Shown here: positions 17,828 to 26,869 of the stretch, one piece after another
Layout: every line of letters begins with the position of its first letter
Numbering within the stretch: position 1 is the first letter of the stretch
NCBI GenBank assembly: GCA_910586645.1
Contig: CAJUIS010000013.1
Coordinates: forward strand, 6,037 to 70,036
DNA: 64,000 nucleotides
DNA from: an uncultured Lachnospiraceae bacterium
GTDB lineage: Bacteria > Bacillota > Clostridia > Lachnospirales > Lachnospiraceae
Direction of reading: 5' to 3'
Made by a program: the position numbers and the translations under genes
Notes under the pieces: generated by a model
Databases searched by the model: none
Seen by the model: only the letters and a program-made list of their open reading frames with translations
Told to the model about the DNA's origin: nothing

Positions 17828-19081
17828 ATGAAGAAAAAATGGATGCGTACCGTCAGTGTTTTTATGGCGATGGCAATTATATTTGGTTCCACACTCCGTG
17901 TGACTGCGTCAGATCCGGAGAAAGCCTCCGATGCGTCCGCAGCGGAGAATCAGGCGCAGGACGAAGATGAAACGCTTTTAAACGGAGGGACGGTTTCACT
18001 GCCGGAAGGAGAGGGAAGCAAAGAGCCGGATCAGAATGCCGCGGGGAATGGAGAAACAGGCGGTTCGGAGACGGATCAGGGACAGACGCCTGTGCAGGAA
18101 CCGGCCAAAGATCCGGAAAACGAAGTAAAACAGCCGGAGGAGCCATCTGAGAAGAAGGAGGATCCCGCTGCTTCTTCCGATACGGAGAAAAAAGACGTAT
18201 CCGGGACAGTAACGACCGGCGAGGACGAGGAAGTAAAAGGAACCGTTACGGTAGAAGAGGATAAAAACGACGACAAGGTTGAGATTAAAAAGAGCGACAA
18301 GCCATATCTTGCCCTTGGACAGGATCTGACGGCGGAGCAGCGTGCGACGGTGCTTTCCCTGATGGGGATCGACAGTGGGAAATTAGATGAATATGACGTG
18401 GTCTATGTCAATAATTCAGAAGAGCGCCAGTATCTTGGCTCTTATATCGACAAAGGAAAAATCGGATCCAGATCGCTGTCGTCTGTCGTGATTGTGGAAC
18501 GTGAGAAAGGCAACGGGATTAATATTTCCACGAACAATATCACGTACTGTACCGTTGGAATGTATAAAAATGCCCTGGCAACCGCAGGAATCAGTGATGC
18601 GGACATTATTGTGGCAGGCCCGTTTCCGATTTCAGGAACGGCTGCTTTGGTAGGCGTTTTTAAAGCTTACAAAGAGATGACAGGCGATGAAATTGATGAA
18701 GAGAATATAGACGCCGCATTAAACGAACTGGTAGTAACCGGGAAACTGGTATCTTCCGGCACGGATTCAGATGAGGTGGAAGGCATGATTGCCTATGTAA
18801 AGCAGGCGGTTGTAGAACATGATCTTTCCGATGAATCTGAAATCCGGAAAGCAATTGCAGAAGGCTGTGAAAAATTCAGCATTAAGCTGACAGATGAGGA
18901 AGTAAACGAAATTACAAAACTTATGTTAAAAATCAGCGAGCTGGATTTGGATCTGGACGGGCTGCTGAATGCCGCACAATCGATTTATGACAAAATTTCA
19001 ACGGCAGACAGCGGTTTTTGGGCAAAGATCCGGGAATTGTTTTTTGCAATCTGGGAAAAGCTGAAAGAACTGTTTTCTTAA
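17828..19081 (+). CDS. secreted DUF1002 family protein
   Basis: 417 aa. The signal peptide (MKKKWMRTVSVFMAMAIIFGS...) is cleaved near residue 27. A long acidic, proline- and glutamate-rich low-complexity stretch covers about 28-155. The conserved part (about 160-300) has LTAEQRATVLSLMGI, the NISTNNITYCT motif and GISDADIIVAGPFPISGTAAL, typical of DUF1002 proteins such as B. subtilis YpuA. The last 100 residues are helical with a W-rich amphipathic end (FWAKIRELFFAIWEKLKELFS) that could bind membrane. Function is unknown. A GAGAGGAGG site precedes the start, and a strong shared terminator follows at 19088-19115. Confidence 0.85.
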   Translation: MKKKWMRTVSVFMAMAIIFGSTLRVTASDPEKASDASAAENQAQDEDETLLNGGTVSLPEGEGSKEPDQNAAGNGETGGSETDQGQTPVQEPAKDPENEVKQPEEPSEKKEDPAASSDTEKKDVSGTVTTGEDEEVKGTVTVEEDKNDDKVEIKKSDKPYLALGQDLTAEQRATVLSLMGIDSGKLDEYDVVYVNNSEERQYLGSYIDKGKIGSRSLSSVVIVEREKGNGINISTNNITYCTVGMYKNALATAGISDADIIVAGPFPISGTAALVGVFKAYKEMTGDEIDEENIDAALNELVVTGKLVSSGTDSDEVEGMIAYVKQAVVEHDLSDESEIRKAIAEGCEKFSIKLTDEEVNEITKLMLKISELDLDLDGLLNAAQSIYDKISTADSGFWAKIRELFFAIWEKLKELFS

Positions 19082-19087
19082 GAAGAA

Positions 19088-19125
19088 AAGACCGTACGGC
19101 GTACCGTATGGTCTTATTTCTTTTT
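19088..19125. terminator. bidirectional terminator
   Basis: A 12-bp stem AAGACCGTACGG / CCGTATGGTCTT (19088-19099 with 19104-19115, one G-U pair) with a 4-nt loop and a T-rich tail serves the converging genes on both sides. Confidence 0.85.
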
Positions 19126-19138
19126 GAAGGCAGAACAG

Positions 19139-20134
19139 TTAATGCTTATGGATGATCCGGCGGTTTTTTTCATTAAATCCTACCAGTATGTCGTGATTTG
19201 CTTCTGACAGATAATCAATGATGCCGTCAATGTCTGACTTCGTGTTTTTAGGACACTGAATGTGCACATGCTTGTTCGCGGTGATGTGCAGTGTGTAGGA
19301 TATGCTGAAATGGTACCAGAATAATTTATGCAGCGTAGAGTGTTTATAAATCCAGATGATTTCCTGAATCGGGACGATGGCGATTCCATATTTGGAAGTT
19401 TCAATAAAAAAGTGTTCGGTGATAAACATATCCTCCGTTGCAAGCTGAGGGAGAGTGGCCAGTTCTTCTTCCGCCGCCAAAAGAAGCTCTTTTGGCCTGC
19501 CAAAATGCCGGAGTCTTTGACAGGGCGGGGCAAAGTCCGGTCTTAAAATAAAAAGAATGAAAGAAAGCGTAGCAGCCAGCGCAGCCAGACTGCTTGCGGC
19601 AAGCAGGACAAAGAGAAAAATTCCAAGTCCGTATCTTGAATCGGGTTCGCTCAGATAGAAGGGGTTTACTTTGGTGCGGATTCCGGATTCTGTCCAGAGT
19701 AAATCGGAGGAGAGGTTTTTAAGCAGAGCGTCATAATTTGCGTCTGCGGCCATGATTTTTCCCCGGACAGTTAAAGTTTCAATTTCGGGAAGCCCCTCTT
19801 CACAGGTGGACGGGGAAAGCAGGACAATACAGCATTCATTTTTGTCCGGATTTTCCATATAATAGAAGTAGCCGGCCGTACGGTTAAACTGTGTTTTTGT
19901 ATAGCCGGTAAAACGGAGATTTTTTAAATCGGCGGAAACAAAGACGTCCTTTTTCTGGTACAGGCTGCCCATATCGGAAATATGGGAAAGGTTTTTTGGA
20001 AACAGGACGGAGGCAACTGGCAGAAGGCTCCAGAGAACAGCGGAAAAAATCAGGTAAAGCAAAGGGCCTGCCAGGCGTTTTAGATACAGGGCTTTGATGT
20101 TTTTTGAAATATGTCCATCGTAATTTTTTTGCAT
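19139..20134 (-). CDS. membrane protein of unknown function, two predicted TM segments
   Basis: 331 aa. I do not recognise an enzymatic family; it resembles the uncharacterised DUF6709-type membrane proteins, a weak call from memory. One hydrophobic segment lies near residues 24-46 and a second near 172-198 (IFLFVLLAASSLAALAATLSFILFIL). Between them is an extracytoplasmic domain of about 120 residues. After the second TM is a cytoplasmic domain of about 130 residues with a PH-like beta pattern (IIWIYKHSTLHKLF...HVHIQCP). The minus-strand gene diverges from rtcB, with their starts only 83 bp apart, and converges on the DUF1002 gene. Confidence 0.65.
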   Translation of the reverse strand: MQKNYDGHISKNIKALYLKRLAGPLLYLIFSAVLWSLLPVASVLFPKNLSHISDMGSLYQKKDVFVSADLKNLRFTGYTKTQFNRTAGYFYYMENPDKNECCIVLLSPSTCEEGLPEIETLTVRGKIMAADANYDALLKNLSSDLLWTESGIRTKVNPFYLSEPDSRYGLGIFLFVLLAASSLAALAATLSFILFILRPDFAPPCQRLRHFGRPKELLLAAEEELATLPQLATEDMFITEHFFIETSKYGIAIVPIQEIIWIYKHSTLHKLFWYHFSISYTLHITANKHVHIQCPKNTKSDIDGIIDYLSEANHDILVGFNEKNRRIIHKH

Positions 20135-20217
20135 TTTGGTTTCTCCTGAATTGTCTTTTAGGTAAACTAACTATAGCATATCCGGAGTGTAAAGTCTATG
20201 AAAGAAAGAGAGGGCTT

Positions 20218-21423
20218 ATGATAGAATTAAAAGGAAAATATAACGAAGCGAAAATTTTTACCGACGTTGTGGATGAAACGTCTGTGTCCCAGGTGATTCT
20301 TCTGTTAAATCAGGAATTTGTATCGGGAAGCAAAATAAGGCTGATGCCGGATGTCCATGCCGGGGCCGGCTGTACGATTGGGACGACGATGACAATTACA
20401 GATAAAGTCGTTCCAAACCTTGTCGGCGTGGATATCGGCTGCGGCATGGAGACGATACGGGTCAAAGAAAAACATATTGAGCTTCAGAAGCTGGATAAAC
20501 TGATTTATGAAAAAATTCCGTCCGGATTCTGTGTGCGGGAAAAAACGCACAGATATTTTGAAAAAGTTTGTCTGGAAGAACTGCACTGTTATAAATATAT
20601 CCATGAAGTGCGGGCGGAAAAGAGCATGGGGACGTTAGGCGGCGGAAACCACTTTATTGAAGCCAATCAGGACGGGGCCGGAAATCTCTATCTTGTTGTG
20701 CATTCCGGAAGCCGTCATCTGGGGCTTGAGGTCTGCGGATATTATCAGGAAGAGGGCTATAAGGCATTAAACGGCTCCTCCAAAAAAGATATCGACGCTT
20801 TGATTTCGGAGCTTAAGGAACAGGGCAGGGAACGGGAAATTCAAAAGAGCATTGCAGAGTTAAAAAATACAAAAAGGACATGCATTCCAAAACAGCTTGC
20901 CTATGTATCCGGCGATTTGTTCCGGCAGTATATCCATGATATGAAAATTGTCCAGGAGTATGCGATGCAGAACAGGCGGGCGATGATGGACGAGATTGTA
21001 AAGGGAATGAAACTGCATGTAACGGAACAGTTTACGACAATTCACAATTACATTGATACGGACGCTGGGATCCTGCGGAAAGGAGCGGTATCGGCTAAAA
21101 AAGGAGAAAAACTCCTGATTCCGATTAATATGAGGGACGGTTCTCTGATTTGCGTCGGAAAGGGAAATGAGGACTGGAACCAGTCCGCCCCGCACGGCGC
21201 AGGAAGGCTGATGAGCCGTTCCGCGGCAAAAGAGGCGTTTACCGTATCGGAATTTAAAAAGCAGATGAACGGGATTTATACGACGTCTGTGAACCGGGAC
21301 ACTCTGGACGAGTGCCCGATGGCATACAAAGGGATGAAGGATATCACAGATCATATAGGGGATACGGTTGAGATTTTGGATGTCATAAAGCCGGTTTATA
21401 ATTTTAAAGCGGGAGGGGACTAA
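20218..21423 (+). CDS. rtcB: RtcB-family RNA ligase
   Basis: 401 aa from ATG 20218, supported by AGAGAGGG just upstream; earlier in-frame starts overlap the divergent gene. RtcB joins RNA 2',3'-cyclic phosphate or 3'-phosphate ends to 5'-OH ends with GTP and Mn2+. Diagnostic motifs are PDVHAGAGCTIG, VGVDIGCGM (metal-binding Cys), LGGGNHFIE, HSGSRHLG and PHGAGRLMSRS, where His near residue 326 takes the GMP. At 401 aa it belongs to the shorter bacterial group. No rtcA, archease or release-factor partner is adjacent. Its role here (RNA repair after nuclease damage) is inferred from the family. Confidence 0.92.
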   Translation: MIELKGKYNEAKIFTDVVDETSVSQVILLLNQEFVSGSKIRLMPDVHAGAGCTIGTTMTITDKVVPNLVGVDIGCGMETIRVKEKHIELQKLDKLIYEKIPSGFCVREKTHRYFEKVCLEELHCYKYIHEVRAEKSMGTLGGGNHFIEANQDGAGNLYLVVHSGSRHLGLEVCGYYQEEGYKALNGSSKKDIDALISELKEQGREREIQKSIAELKNTKRTCIPKQLAYVSGDLFRQYIHDMKIVQEYAMQNRRAMMDEIVKGMKLHVTEQFTTIHNYIDTDAGILRKGAVSAKKGEKLLIPINMRDGSLICVGKGNEDWNQSAPHGAGRLMSRSAAKEAFTVSEFKKQMNGIYTTSVNRDTLDECPMAYKGMKDITDHIGDTVEILDVIKPVYNFKAGGD

Positions 21424-21432
21424 AGGTTTGAA

Positions 21433-21451
21433 GCGGTTTGCGGCAAACTGC
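21433..21451. terminator. hairpin between converging rtcB and membrane gene
   Basis: GCGGTTTG (21433-21440) pairs with CAAACTGC (21444-21451) around a 3-nt loop. There is no T-run on either side, so termination is uncertain. Confidence 0.3.
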
Positions 21452-21452
21452 C

Positions 21453-21977
21453 TTAAGTGCGCAAAGCGGCCGGATCGGCAAAAAGGAACAGATCCGGAGG
21501 ATGATAGGAAAACCACAGAAAACAAAGAAAAAGAGTGCCTGTGAGAGCGAGTAAAAGAGGAGCAAGGGATTTAAGCCTGCAGGATTCCGTAAGTTTATAA
21601 ACAGCAAAAAAAGCGGCCGCGGCGCTTAAGACAAAGGTGGCAAGATCCAGAAGAAAGACGTTTTGTCCAAGCAGGCAGGTATAGGCATAGAACAAAACGG
21701 GAATCAGAAACGTTCCCGTTAAAATGCCAAAGCAAACGGAAGAAATGATGCAGGGATACTCTGTCTTTAATTTTACAAACAGAATCAGTGAGTAAAACAG
21801 CATGGGAAAAAAGATTAATTTCATATGTTCCCATACGGATTCATTGACAGGAGAAAAAAGACCTGTAAGAAAATTTCTGTTTGTCCAGTCATACAGAAAA
21901 TGCGAAAGCGTTCCTGTAATCAGAACAAAGCATATGCCAAGGACAGAAAAGCGTTTTAATGGAGTCAAAGCAATCAC
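21453..21977 (-). CDS. polytopic membrane protein, DUF6512-like
   Basis: 174 aa, mostly hydrophobic with about five TM helices. The motif SPVNESVWEHMKLIFFP after the first TM is one I associate with the uncharacterised DUF6512 family (moderate recall). No catalytic motif is visible. It is on the minus strand, converging on rtcB with a 29-bp gap and diverging from the FNT gene. The start at 21977 has AGGTGATTG on the minus strand. Function is unknown. Confidence 0.7.
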   Translation of the reverse strand: MIALTPLKRFSVLGICFVLITGTLSHFLYDWTNRNFLTGLFSPVNESVWEHMKLIFFPMLFYSLILFVKLKTEYPCIISSVCFGILTGTFLIPVLFYAYTCLLGQNVFLLDLATFVLSAAAAFFAVYKLTESCRLKSLAPLLLALTGTLFLCFLWFSYHPPDLFLFADPAALRT

Positions 21978-22123
21978 CTCGTCAGCAGTATATGCAGGAT
22001 CTGGGGGAATTATGCGGGAAGATTTCAGGAAATTAAGATTTTGTGGCGGTTTTGGCGGATTTATGTTAATGTAGGTAAAGGGATTGTTGTTATTTGCATA
22101 TATTCAAAAAAGGAGCGTGCATC

Positions 22124-22717
22124 ATGTCGGATTTAATCAGGCAGGCTATATTGGCGGGAGTGATGGTGGGCATTGGAGTCGTTGCAAATGTTACGTCTCC
22201 GGATCGGTATATTGGCGCAATGCTGTTTAGCCTTGCGCTTCTTACAATTATAAAGTGCGGTTTGAAATTATATACGGGAAAAATCGGATTTTTTTCGTCG
22301 GAAAGAAAAAAAGATCTGGCCGTTATGCTGCTTTTTAACCTGTTTGGCGCACTGATCCCTACGGCGGGCATAGCGTGGTGCAGAGAAGAAGTCCTGGAGA
22401 CAATCAGGGCGGCGTCAGCGGTGAAATTTGGCAACGGCGCGGCTGTTTTGTTTTTGTACGGACTGTTCTGCGGAACGCTGATGTTTGTGGCGGTCTATGC
22501 AAAAGAAACTGTGATTACGGTTTTTTGCATTATGGTTTTTATACTTTCCGGCTATGAACACTGTATCGCGGACTTTATTTATCTGGCTGTGAATTTTTCC
22601 TGGATAAACGGCTGTAAATTTTTGGCAGTGATTGCAGGAAATTCTGCAGGCTCCATTGCGGCGCATTATCTTATGGCGGAACAGAAAGAAATAAAACGGA
22701 TGGAAAGAGAGGGATGA
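22124..22717 (+). CDS. compact formate/nitrite transporter (FNT) family channel
   Basis: 197 aa from ATG 22124, chosen for its AAAGGAG site (22109-22115); the earlier in-frame ATG 22094 has none. About six short hydrophobic segments are visible. The FNT hallmark SGYEHCIADF (about 147-156) keeps the conserved pore His, and GNSAGSIAAHYL resembles the last-helix motif. FocA/NirC proteins are about 260-285 aa, so this is short, lacking much of the N-terminal cap and loops. It likely passes a small monovalent anion such as formate, nitrite, lactate or hydrosulfide; the ion is unknown. It is translationally close to the antiporter gene 1 bp downstream. Confidence 0.75.
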   Translation: MSDLIRQAILAGVMVGIGVVANVTSPDRYIGAMLFSLALLTIIKCGLKLYTGKIGFFSSERKKDLAVMLLFNLFGALIPTAGIAWCREEVLETIRAASAVKFGNGAAVLFLYGLFCGTLMFVAVYAKETVITVFCIMVFILSGYEHCIADFIYLAVNFSWINGCKFLAVIAGNSAGSIAAHYLMAEQKEIKRMEREG

Positions 22718-22718
22718 T

Positions 22719-24356
22719 ATGGATTTTGCGCTGCTTTTGGCCGCGGCAGTCATTACTGCCTGTGTCTTTTGTAATCGTATCTCAAATAAATTTGGCATTC
22801 CTATGCTGCTGGCTTTTATTCTGCTGGGGATGTTTTTTGGTTCGGACGGAGTCGTCCATATTCCATTTGATAATTTCAAGGCAGCGGAACAAATTTGTTC
22901 CGTCGCTTTGATTTTTATTATGTTTTACGGAGGGTTTGGAACGAAATGGAGCGTGGCAAAGCCTGTCGTGGGCAGAGCGGTATTACTGTCTTCGGCAGGG
23001 GTTATCCTTACGGCGGGGATGACAGGGCTGTTTTGTTTTTTTGCGCTTAAAATTGAGCCGGAAGAAAGCTTTTTGATTGGCGCCCTGATTAGTTCCACAG
23101 ACGCTGCGTCTGTTTTTTCAATTCTGCGTTCCAGGCGGCTGAATTTAAAATACCGTACGGCGTCTTTGCTGGAGGTGGAGAGCGGAAGCAACGACCCGTG
23201 CTCTTATATGCTGACGACGATTTTACTTGGAATTATGAGCGGAAAGGGGATTGGAGCCGGGGACATTGCTCTGACTTTATCTGCGCAGATTTTGTTTGGG
23301 CTGGGAGCCGGAGGGATCCTTTCATATATGACGGTTGGGATTTTAAAGAAGTTTTCGTTTACAACGGAGGGCTTTGACGCGGTTTTCGTGTTCGGTATGG
23401 TTTTATTTTCCTATGCCGTTCCAACGGCCATTGGAGGAAACGGTTATTTATCTGCGTACATATTCGGCATACTTCTCGGAAACCGTAAATTAAAGACAAA
23501 AAAAGCCCTGGTGCATTTTTTTGACGGGATTACAGGTCTGATGCAGATGCTTTTATTTTTTCTGCTGGGACTTTTGTCATTTCCCTCAAAGATGCCGGAG
23601 ATTTTGGGCGTTGGATTTGCGATTGCCATTTTTCTGACATTTATAGCAAGGCCGGCTGCAGTGGCGCTTCTGCTGGGGCCGTTTCATTCCAGACTCAACC
23701 AGCAGATTTTCATATCGGCGGCAGGGCTTCGCGGAGCGGCGTCTATTGTATTTGCAATTATGGCAGTGACCAGCGGAGCTGCGATTTCGTATGATGTATT
23801 TCATATCGTCTTTTTCATTGTATTGTTTTCCATATTGCTGCAGGGCACGCTTCTGCCTTTTGCGGCGCGAAAACTGGACATGATTGATGAAAAAGAAGAC
23901 GTGCTGAAGACGTTTTCCGATTATACGGAAGAAGTCCCGGTGCAGTTTATTGAATTCCGCGTTAAGAAAAATCATCCATGGGCGGGAAGCATGGTAAAAG
24001 ATATTCTCCTTCCGCCGGAGACTCTGCTGGTTCAGATCAGAAGAAAGGACAGCAAAGAGATGGTTACGCCGGATGGAAATACCGTGTTAAACGAAGGGGA
24101 CAGAATGGTTTTAAGCGCCAGGGCGAACGGCATTGCAAAAGACGTGGAGCTTTCAGAAATTACCCTGGACGGCGAAAACGAATGGGCCGAAAAGAGAATA
24201 TCAGACATCAATCTTGAAGCGGGAAGGCTGGTTGTTATGGTGCAGAGAGGAGAAGACGTAATTATTCCAAACGGAAAGACGCTTCTGCAGGAAGGCGACG
24301 TGCTTGTGATCAAGGAGAGCCGCGGCCCTATAATGAAGCGCAGAGAAAAACGATAA
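22719..24356 (+). CDS. potassium/proton antiporter, CPA1 type with TrkA_C domain
   Basis: 545 aa. The first 390 residues form about 12 hydrophobic helices with CPA-type motifs: the FGIPMLLAFILLGMFFG helix, SSTDAASVFSILRSR (the ion-binding TD region) and EVESGSNDPCSY (conserved Asn-Asp pair). About 400-545 is cytoplasmic with a TrkA_C-like regulatory fold (MVKDILLPPETLLVQIRR...VLNEGDRMVLSA) and a second VLQEGDVLVI-type strand. This matches NhaP2/CvrA K+/H+ antiporters, which export K+ for pH or osmotic control. The start lies 1 bp after the FNT gene, suggesting coupled anion and K+/H+ flux, which is inference. Confidence 0.87.
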   Translation: MDFALLLAAAVITACVFCNRISNKFGIPMLLAFILLGMFFGSDGVVHIPFDNFKAAEQICSVALIFIMFYGGFGTKWSVAKPVVGRAVLLSSAGVILTAGMTGLFCFFALKIEPEESFLIGALISSTDAASVFSILRSRRLNLKYRTASLLEVESGSNDPCSYMLTTILLGIMSGKGIGAGDIALTLSAQILFGLGAGGILSYMTVGILKKFSFTTEGFDAVFVFGMVLFSYAVPTAIGGNGYLSAYIFGILLGNRKLKTKKALVHFFDGITGLMQMLLFFLLGLLSFPSKMPEILGVGFAIAIFLTFIARPAAVALLLGPFHSRLNQQIFISAAGLRGAASIVFAIMAVTSGAAISYDVFHIVFFIVLFSILLQGTLLPFAARKLDMIDEKEDVLKTFSDYTEEVPVQFIEFRVKKNHPWAGSMVKDILLPPETLLVQIRRKDSKEMVTPDGNTVLNEGDRMVLSARANGIAKDVELSEITLDGENEWAEKRISDINLEAGRLVVMVQRGEDVIIPNGKTLLQEGDVLVIKESRGPIMKRREKR

Positions 24357-24362
24357 ATAAAA

Positions 24363-24391
24363 TTGACAAGACCGCGTTCCTGTGTTAGTCT
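24363..24391 (+). promoter_or_regulatory. promoter of the amino acid ABC operon
   Basis: A perfect -35 TTGACA (24363-24368) is followed 17 bp later by TAGTCT (24386-24391). The overlapping TATAAA at 24391-24396 is an alternative -10 with longer spacing. Confidence 0.5.
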
Positions 24392-24449
24392 ATAAAAGCA
24401 ATTTATTATGGTAAAGTGATACTATGATATCACAGAAGAGGAGGATTTT

Positions 24450-25322
24450 ATGAAAAAAATAATCGCTATGGCATTATTGGCGGGGATGACGCTTTCAATG
24501 ACGGCGTGCGGAAATGAAAAGACGGACGATACAAAGACGGACGCTCCTGCAGACGAAGGCGGCACACAGGAAGCCGACGTGAAGGAAGCGTCTGACGGAA
24601 AGACGTTTACCGTAGGCTTTGACCAGGATTTCCCGCCGTTTGGCTATGTGGGAGACGACGGTGAATTTACCGGATTTGATATTGAGATGGCAACGGAGTG
24701 CGCAAAGCGTATGGGAAAAGAAATCGTGCTTCAGCCGATTGACTGGGACGCGAAGGATATGGAGCTTGAGTCCGGTACGATCGACTGTATCTGGAACGGA
24801 TTTACCATGAACGGAAGAGAAGACCAGTATACATGGAGCGATTCTTATATGGATAACACCCAGGTGGTCATTACGAAAAAAGATTCCGGAATTACGGCGT
24901 TGTCAGATCTGGCCGGCAAGATTGTGGAAGTGCAGAAGGAATCCTCCGCGCAGTCGGCGCTTGAAGATGAAGATCACACGGAGCTTTTGGCTTCCTTTGG
25001 AGAATTTCTGCAGGTTGCGGAATACAATACGGCGTTTATGGATCTGGAATCCGGGGCTGTAGATGCAATTGCAATTGATATCGGCGTTGCGAACTTCCAG
25101 TTAGAGGGAAAAGAAGACGATTATATCATTCTGGACGAAGTGATTTCTTCCGAGCAGTACGCAGTCGGATTTTTAAAAGGCAACGAGGCGCTGCGCGACG
25201 AAGTGCAGAATACGCTGATGGAAATGGTGGACGACGGTGTGTTTGCGGAAATTTCAGACAAGTATTTTGGATATGACGTCTGCACGTTAAAGGGCGGCGA
25301 AGAAGAGGCTGCGACAGAATAA
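24450..25322 (+). CDS. polar amino acid ABC transporter substrate-binding lipoprotein
   Basis: 290 aa. The signal peptide ends in a lipobox (SMTAC, Cys about 20), so it is a membrane-anchored lipoprotein outside the cell. An acidic linker of about 28 residues is followed by an SBP_bac_3 domain. Marks are VGFDQDFPPFGY, GEFTGFDIEMA (the ligand alpha-amino contacts), IDCIWNGFTMN and an EVQKESSAQSAL hinge block. It binds a polar amino acid such as glutamine, cystine or arginine; specificity cannot be assigned. It is first in an operon with the permease and the ATPase, with TTGACA upstream and an AGAGGAGGA ribosome site. Confidence 0.9.
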   Translation: MKKIIAMALLAGMTLSMTACGNEKTDDTKTDAPADEGGTQEADVKEASDGKTFTVGFDQDFPPFGYVGDDGEFTGFDIEMATECAKRMGKEIVLQPIDWDAKDMELESGTIDCIWNGFTMNGREDQYTWSDSYMDNTQVVITKKDSGITALSDLAGKIVEVQKESSAQSALEDEDHTELLASFGEFLQVAEYNTAFMDLESGAVDAIAIDIGVANFQLEGKEDDYIILDEVISSEQYAVGFLKGNEALRDEVQNTLMEMVDDGVFAEISDKYFGYDVCTLKGGEEEAATE

Positions 25323-25345
25323 GAGGCGCGCTGCGGGAGGTTAAG

Positions 25346-25996
25346 ATGAGTTTACAGGTTATGATGCAGCAGCTTGCGGGAGGAATGCTTACAACGTTTC
25401 AGATTTTTATTCTGACGCTTTTGTTTTCCCTGCCTTTAGGGCTTCTGGTTTCCTTTGGAAGGATGTCAAAGAATGTTCTGGTAAGAGGCGCTGCCAAGCT
25501 GTATATTTCCATTATGCGGGGGACTCCGCTGATGCTGCAGCTTCTGGTCGTTTATTTCGGCCCTTATTACATATTTGGCATTGGAATTACATCAGGCTAC
25601 CGCGCTTATGCAGTCGTGATTGCGTTTGCGGTTAATTATGCGGCGTATTTTGCAGAGATCTACCGGGGCGGAATTGAGTCGATGTCTAAGGGGCAGTATG
25701 AGGCGGCCAGGGTTTTGGGCTATACGAAGGCGCAGACGTTTTTTAAAATCATTTTTCCGCAGGTAATCAAGCGGATTCTTCCTTCCGTGACGAACGAAGT
25801 GATTACGCTGGTCAAAGACACGTCCCTGGCTTTTTCGATCGCATATGTTGAAATGTTTACGACGGCAAAGGCAATTGCGGCTTCCCAGAAAAGCATGGTT
25901 CCGTTAATGGCGGCAGGAGTGTTTTATTATGTGTTTAACTTTATCGTCGCTTCTTTGATGGAATTTTGGGAAAAGAAGCTTGGTTATTACAGTTAG
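25346..25996 (+). CDS. polar amino acid ABC transporter permease
   Basis: 216 aa inner-membrane permease of the HisM/GlnP family. Around five hydrophobic segments are visible. The family motifs are the SIMRGTPLMLQLLVVYFG block and the EAA loop GQYEAARVLGYTKAQTFFKIIFPQ (about 115-138), which contacts the ATPase. The late stretch LVKDTSLAFSIAYVEMF is also typical. It lies between the binding lipoprotein and the ATPase with gaps of 23 and 12 bp, giving a complete importer. A single permease gene implies a homodimer. Confidence 0.9.
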   Translation: MSLQVMMQQLAGGMLTTFQIFILTLLFSLPLGLLVSFGRMSKNVLVRGAAKLYISIMRGTPLMLQLLVVYFGPYYIFGIGITSGYRAYAVVIAFAVNYAAYFAEIYRGGIESMSKGQYEAARVLGYTKAQTFFKIIFPQVIKRILPSVTNEVITLVKDTSLAFSIAYVEMFTTAKAIAASQKSMVPLMAAGVFYYVFNFIVASLMEFWEKKLGYYS

Positions 25997-26008
25997 GAGG
26001 TCGCCGCA

Positions 26009-26770
26009 ATGAAGCTGCTTGAAATGAATCATGTGAAGAAGAGTTTTGACGGGAACTCTGTTTTAAAAAATATCAGTTTCTCTGTGGAGGAAGGGGAAGT
26101 TGTGTCGATTATCGGGCCTTCCGGTTCCGGGAAGTCCACGCTTCTGCGCTGTGCGACGCTTCTTGAGACGATGGATGACGGGGATTTGTATTATCTGGGG
26201 GAAAAAGCGGCAAAAAGTGAGAACGGGCGTGCGGTGTACGCGCCTGCTGCAGAGTTAAAGAAGGTTGAGCGCCAGTTTGGGCTGGTGTTTCAGAATTTCA
26301 ATCTGTTTCCCCATTATTCCGTTTTAAAAAACATTATGGATGCGCCTGTCTGCGTACAGAAAAGAGATAAATCGGAAGTTTATGAAGAAGCGCTTAAGCT
26401 GCTTTCCAAAATGGGGCTTTGTGACAGGGCGGATTACTATCCCTGCCAGCTTTCCGGCGGACAGCAGCAGAGGGTTTCAATTGCAAGGGCGCTTGCGATG
26501 AAGCCGAAAATTTTATTTTTTGATGAACCGACTTCCGCACTGGATCCGGAGCTGACCGGAGAAATTTTAAAAGTCATTACAGAGCTTGCGAAAGAAAAAA
26601 TGACGATGGTCATTGTGACGCATGAGATGTATTTTGCAAAAGACGTGTCGGATCGGATGATTTTTATGGATCAGGGAGTGATTGTGGAGGAGACGGTTCC
26701 GGAAGAACTGTTTGCTTCAGAGAATCAGCGCACGAGAGAATTTCTTGGCAAATACCATATACAGGGTTAA
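26009..26770 (+). CDS. polar amino acid ABC transporter ATPase
   Basis: 253 aa. ATPase of the GlnQ/HisP family. Walker A is GPSGSGKST (about 35-43), the Q-loop FQNFNLFPHY, signature LSGGQQQRVSIARAL, Walker B ILFFDEPTSALDPEL and H-switch THEMYFAKDVSDR. It has no C-terminal regulatory domain, as is usual for this subfamily. AGGAGGTCGCCGC precedes the start. It completes the three-gene amino acid importer and is followed by a terminator hairpin at 26774-26810. Confidence 0.91.
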   Translation: MKLLEMNHVKKSFDGNSVLKNISFSVEEGEVVSIIGPSGSGKSTLLRCATLLETMDDGDLYYLGEKAAKSENGRAVYAPAAELKKVERQFGLVFQNFNLFPHYSVLKNIMDAPVCVQKRDKSEVYEEALKLLSKMGLCDRADYYPCQLSGGQQQRVSIARALAMKPKILFFDEPTSALDPELTGEILKVITELAKEKMTMVIVTHEMYFAKDVSDRMIFMDQGVIVEETVPEELFASENQRTREFLGKYHIQG

Positions 26771-26773
26771 ACT

Positions 26774-26814
26774 ATATGCGGATTCGGACAATAGAGCCAA
26801 ATCCGCATATTTTA
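26774..26814 (+). terminator. terminator of the amino acid ABC operon
   Basis: A perfect 11-bp stem ATATGCGGATT / AATCCGCATAT (26774-26784 with 26800-26810) is followed by TTTT. Confidence 0.75.
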
Positions 26815-26869
26815 TAAGGGTTTGGGAATTCTTTAAAAGAAATCAAATAAAAAACAGGAGGAAAATGAA

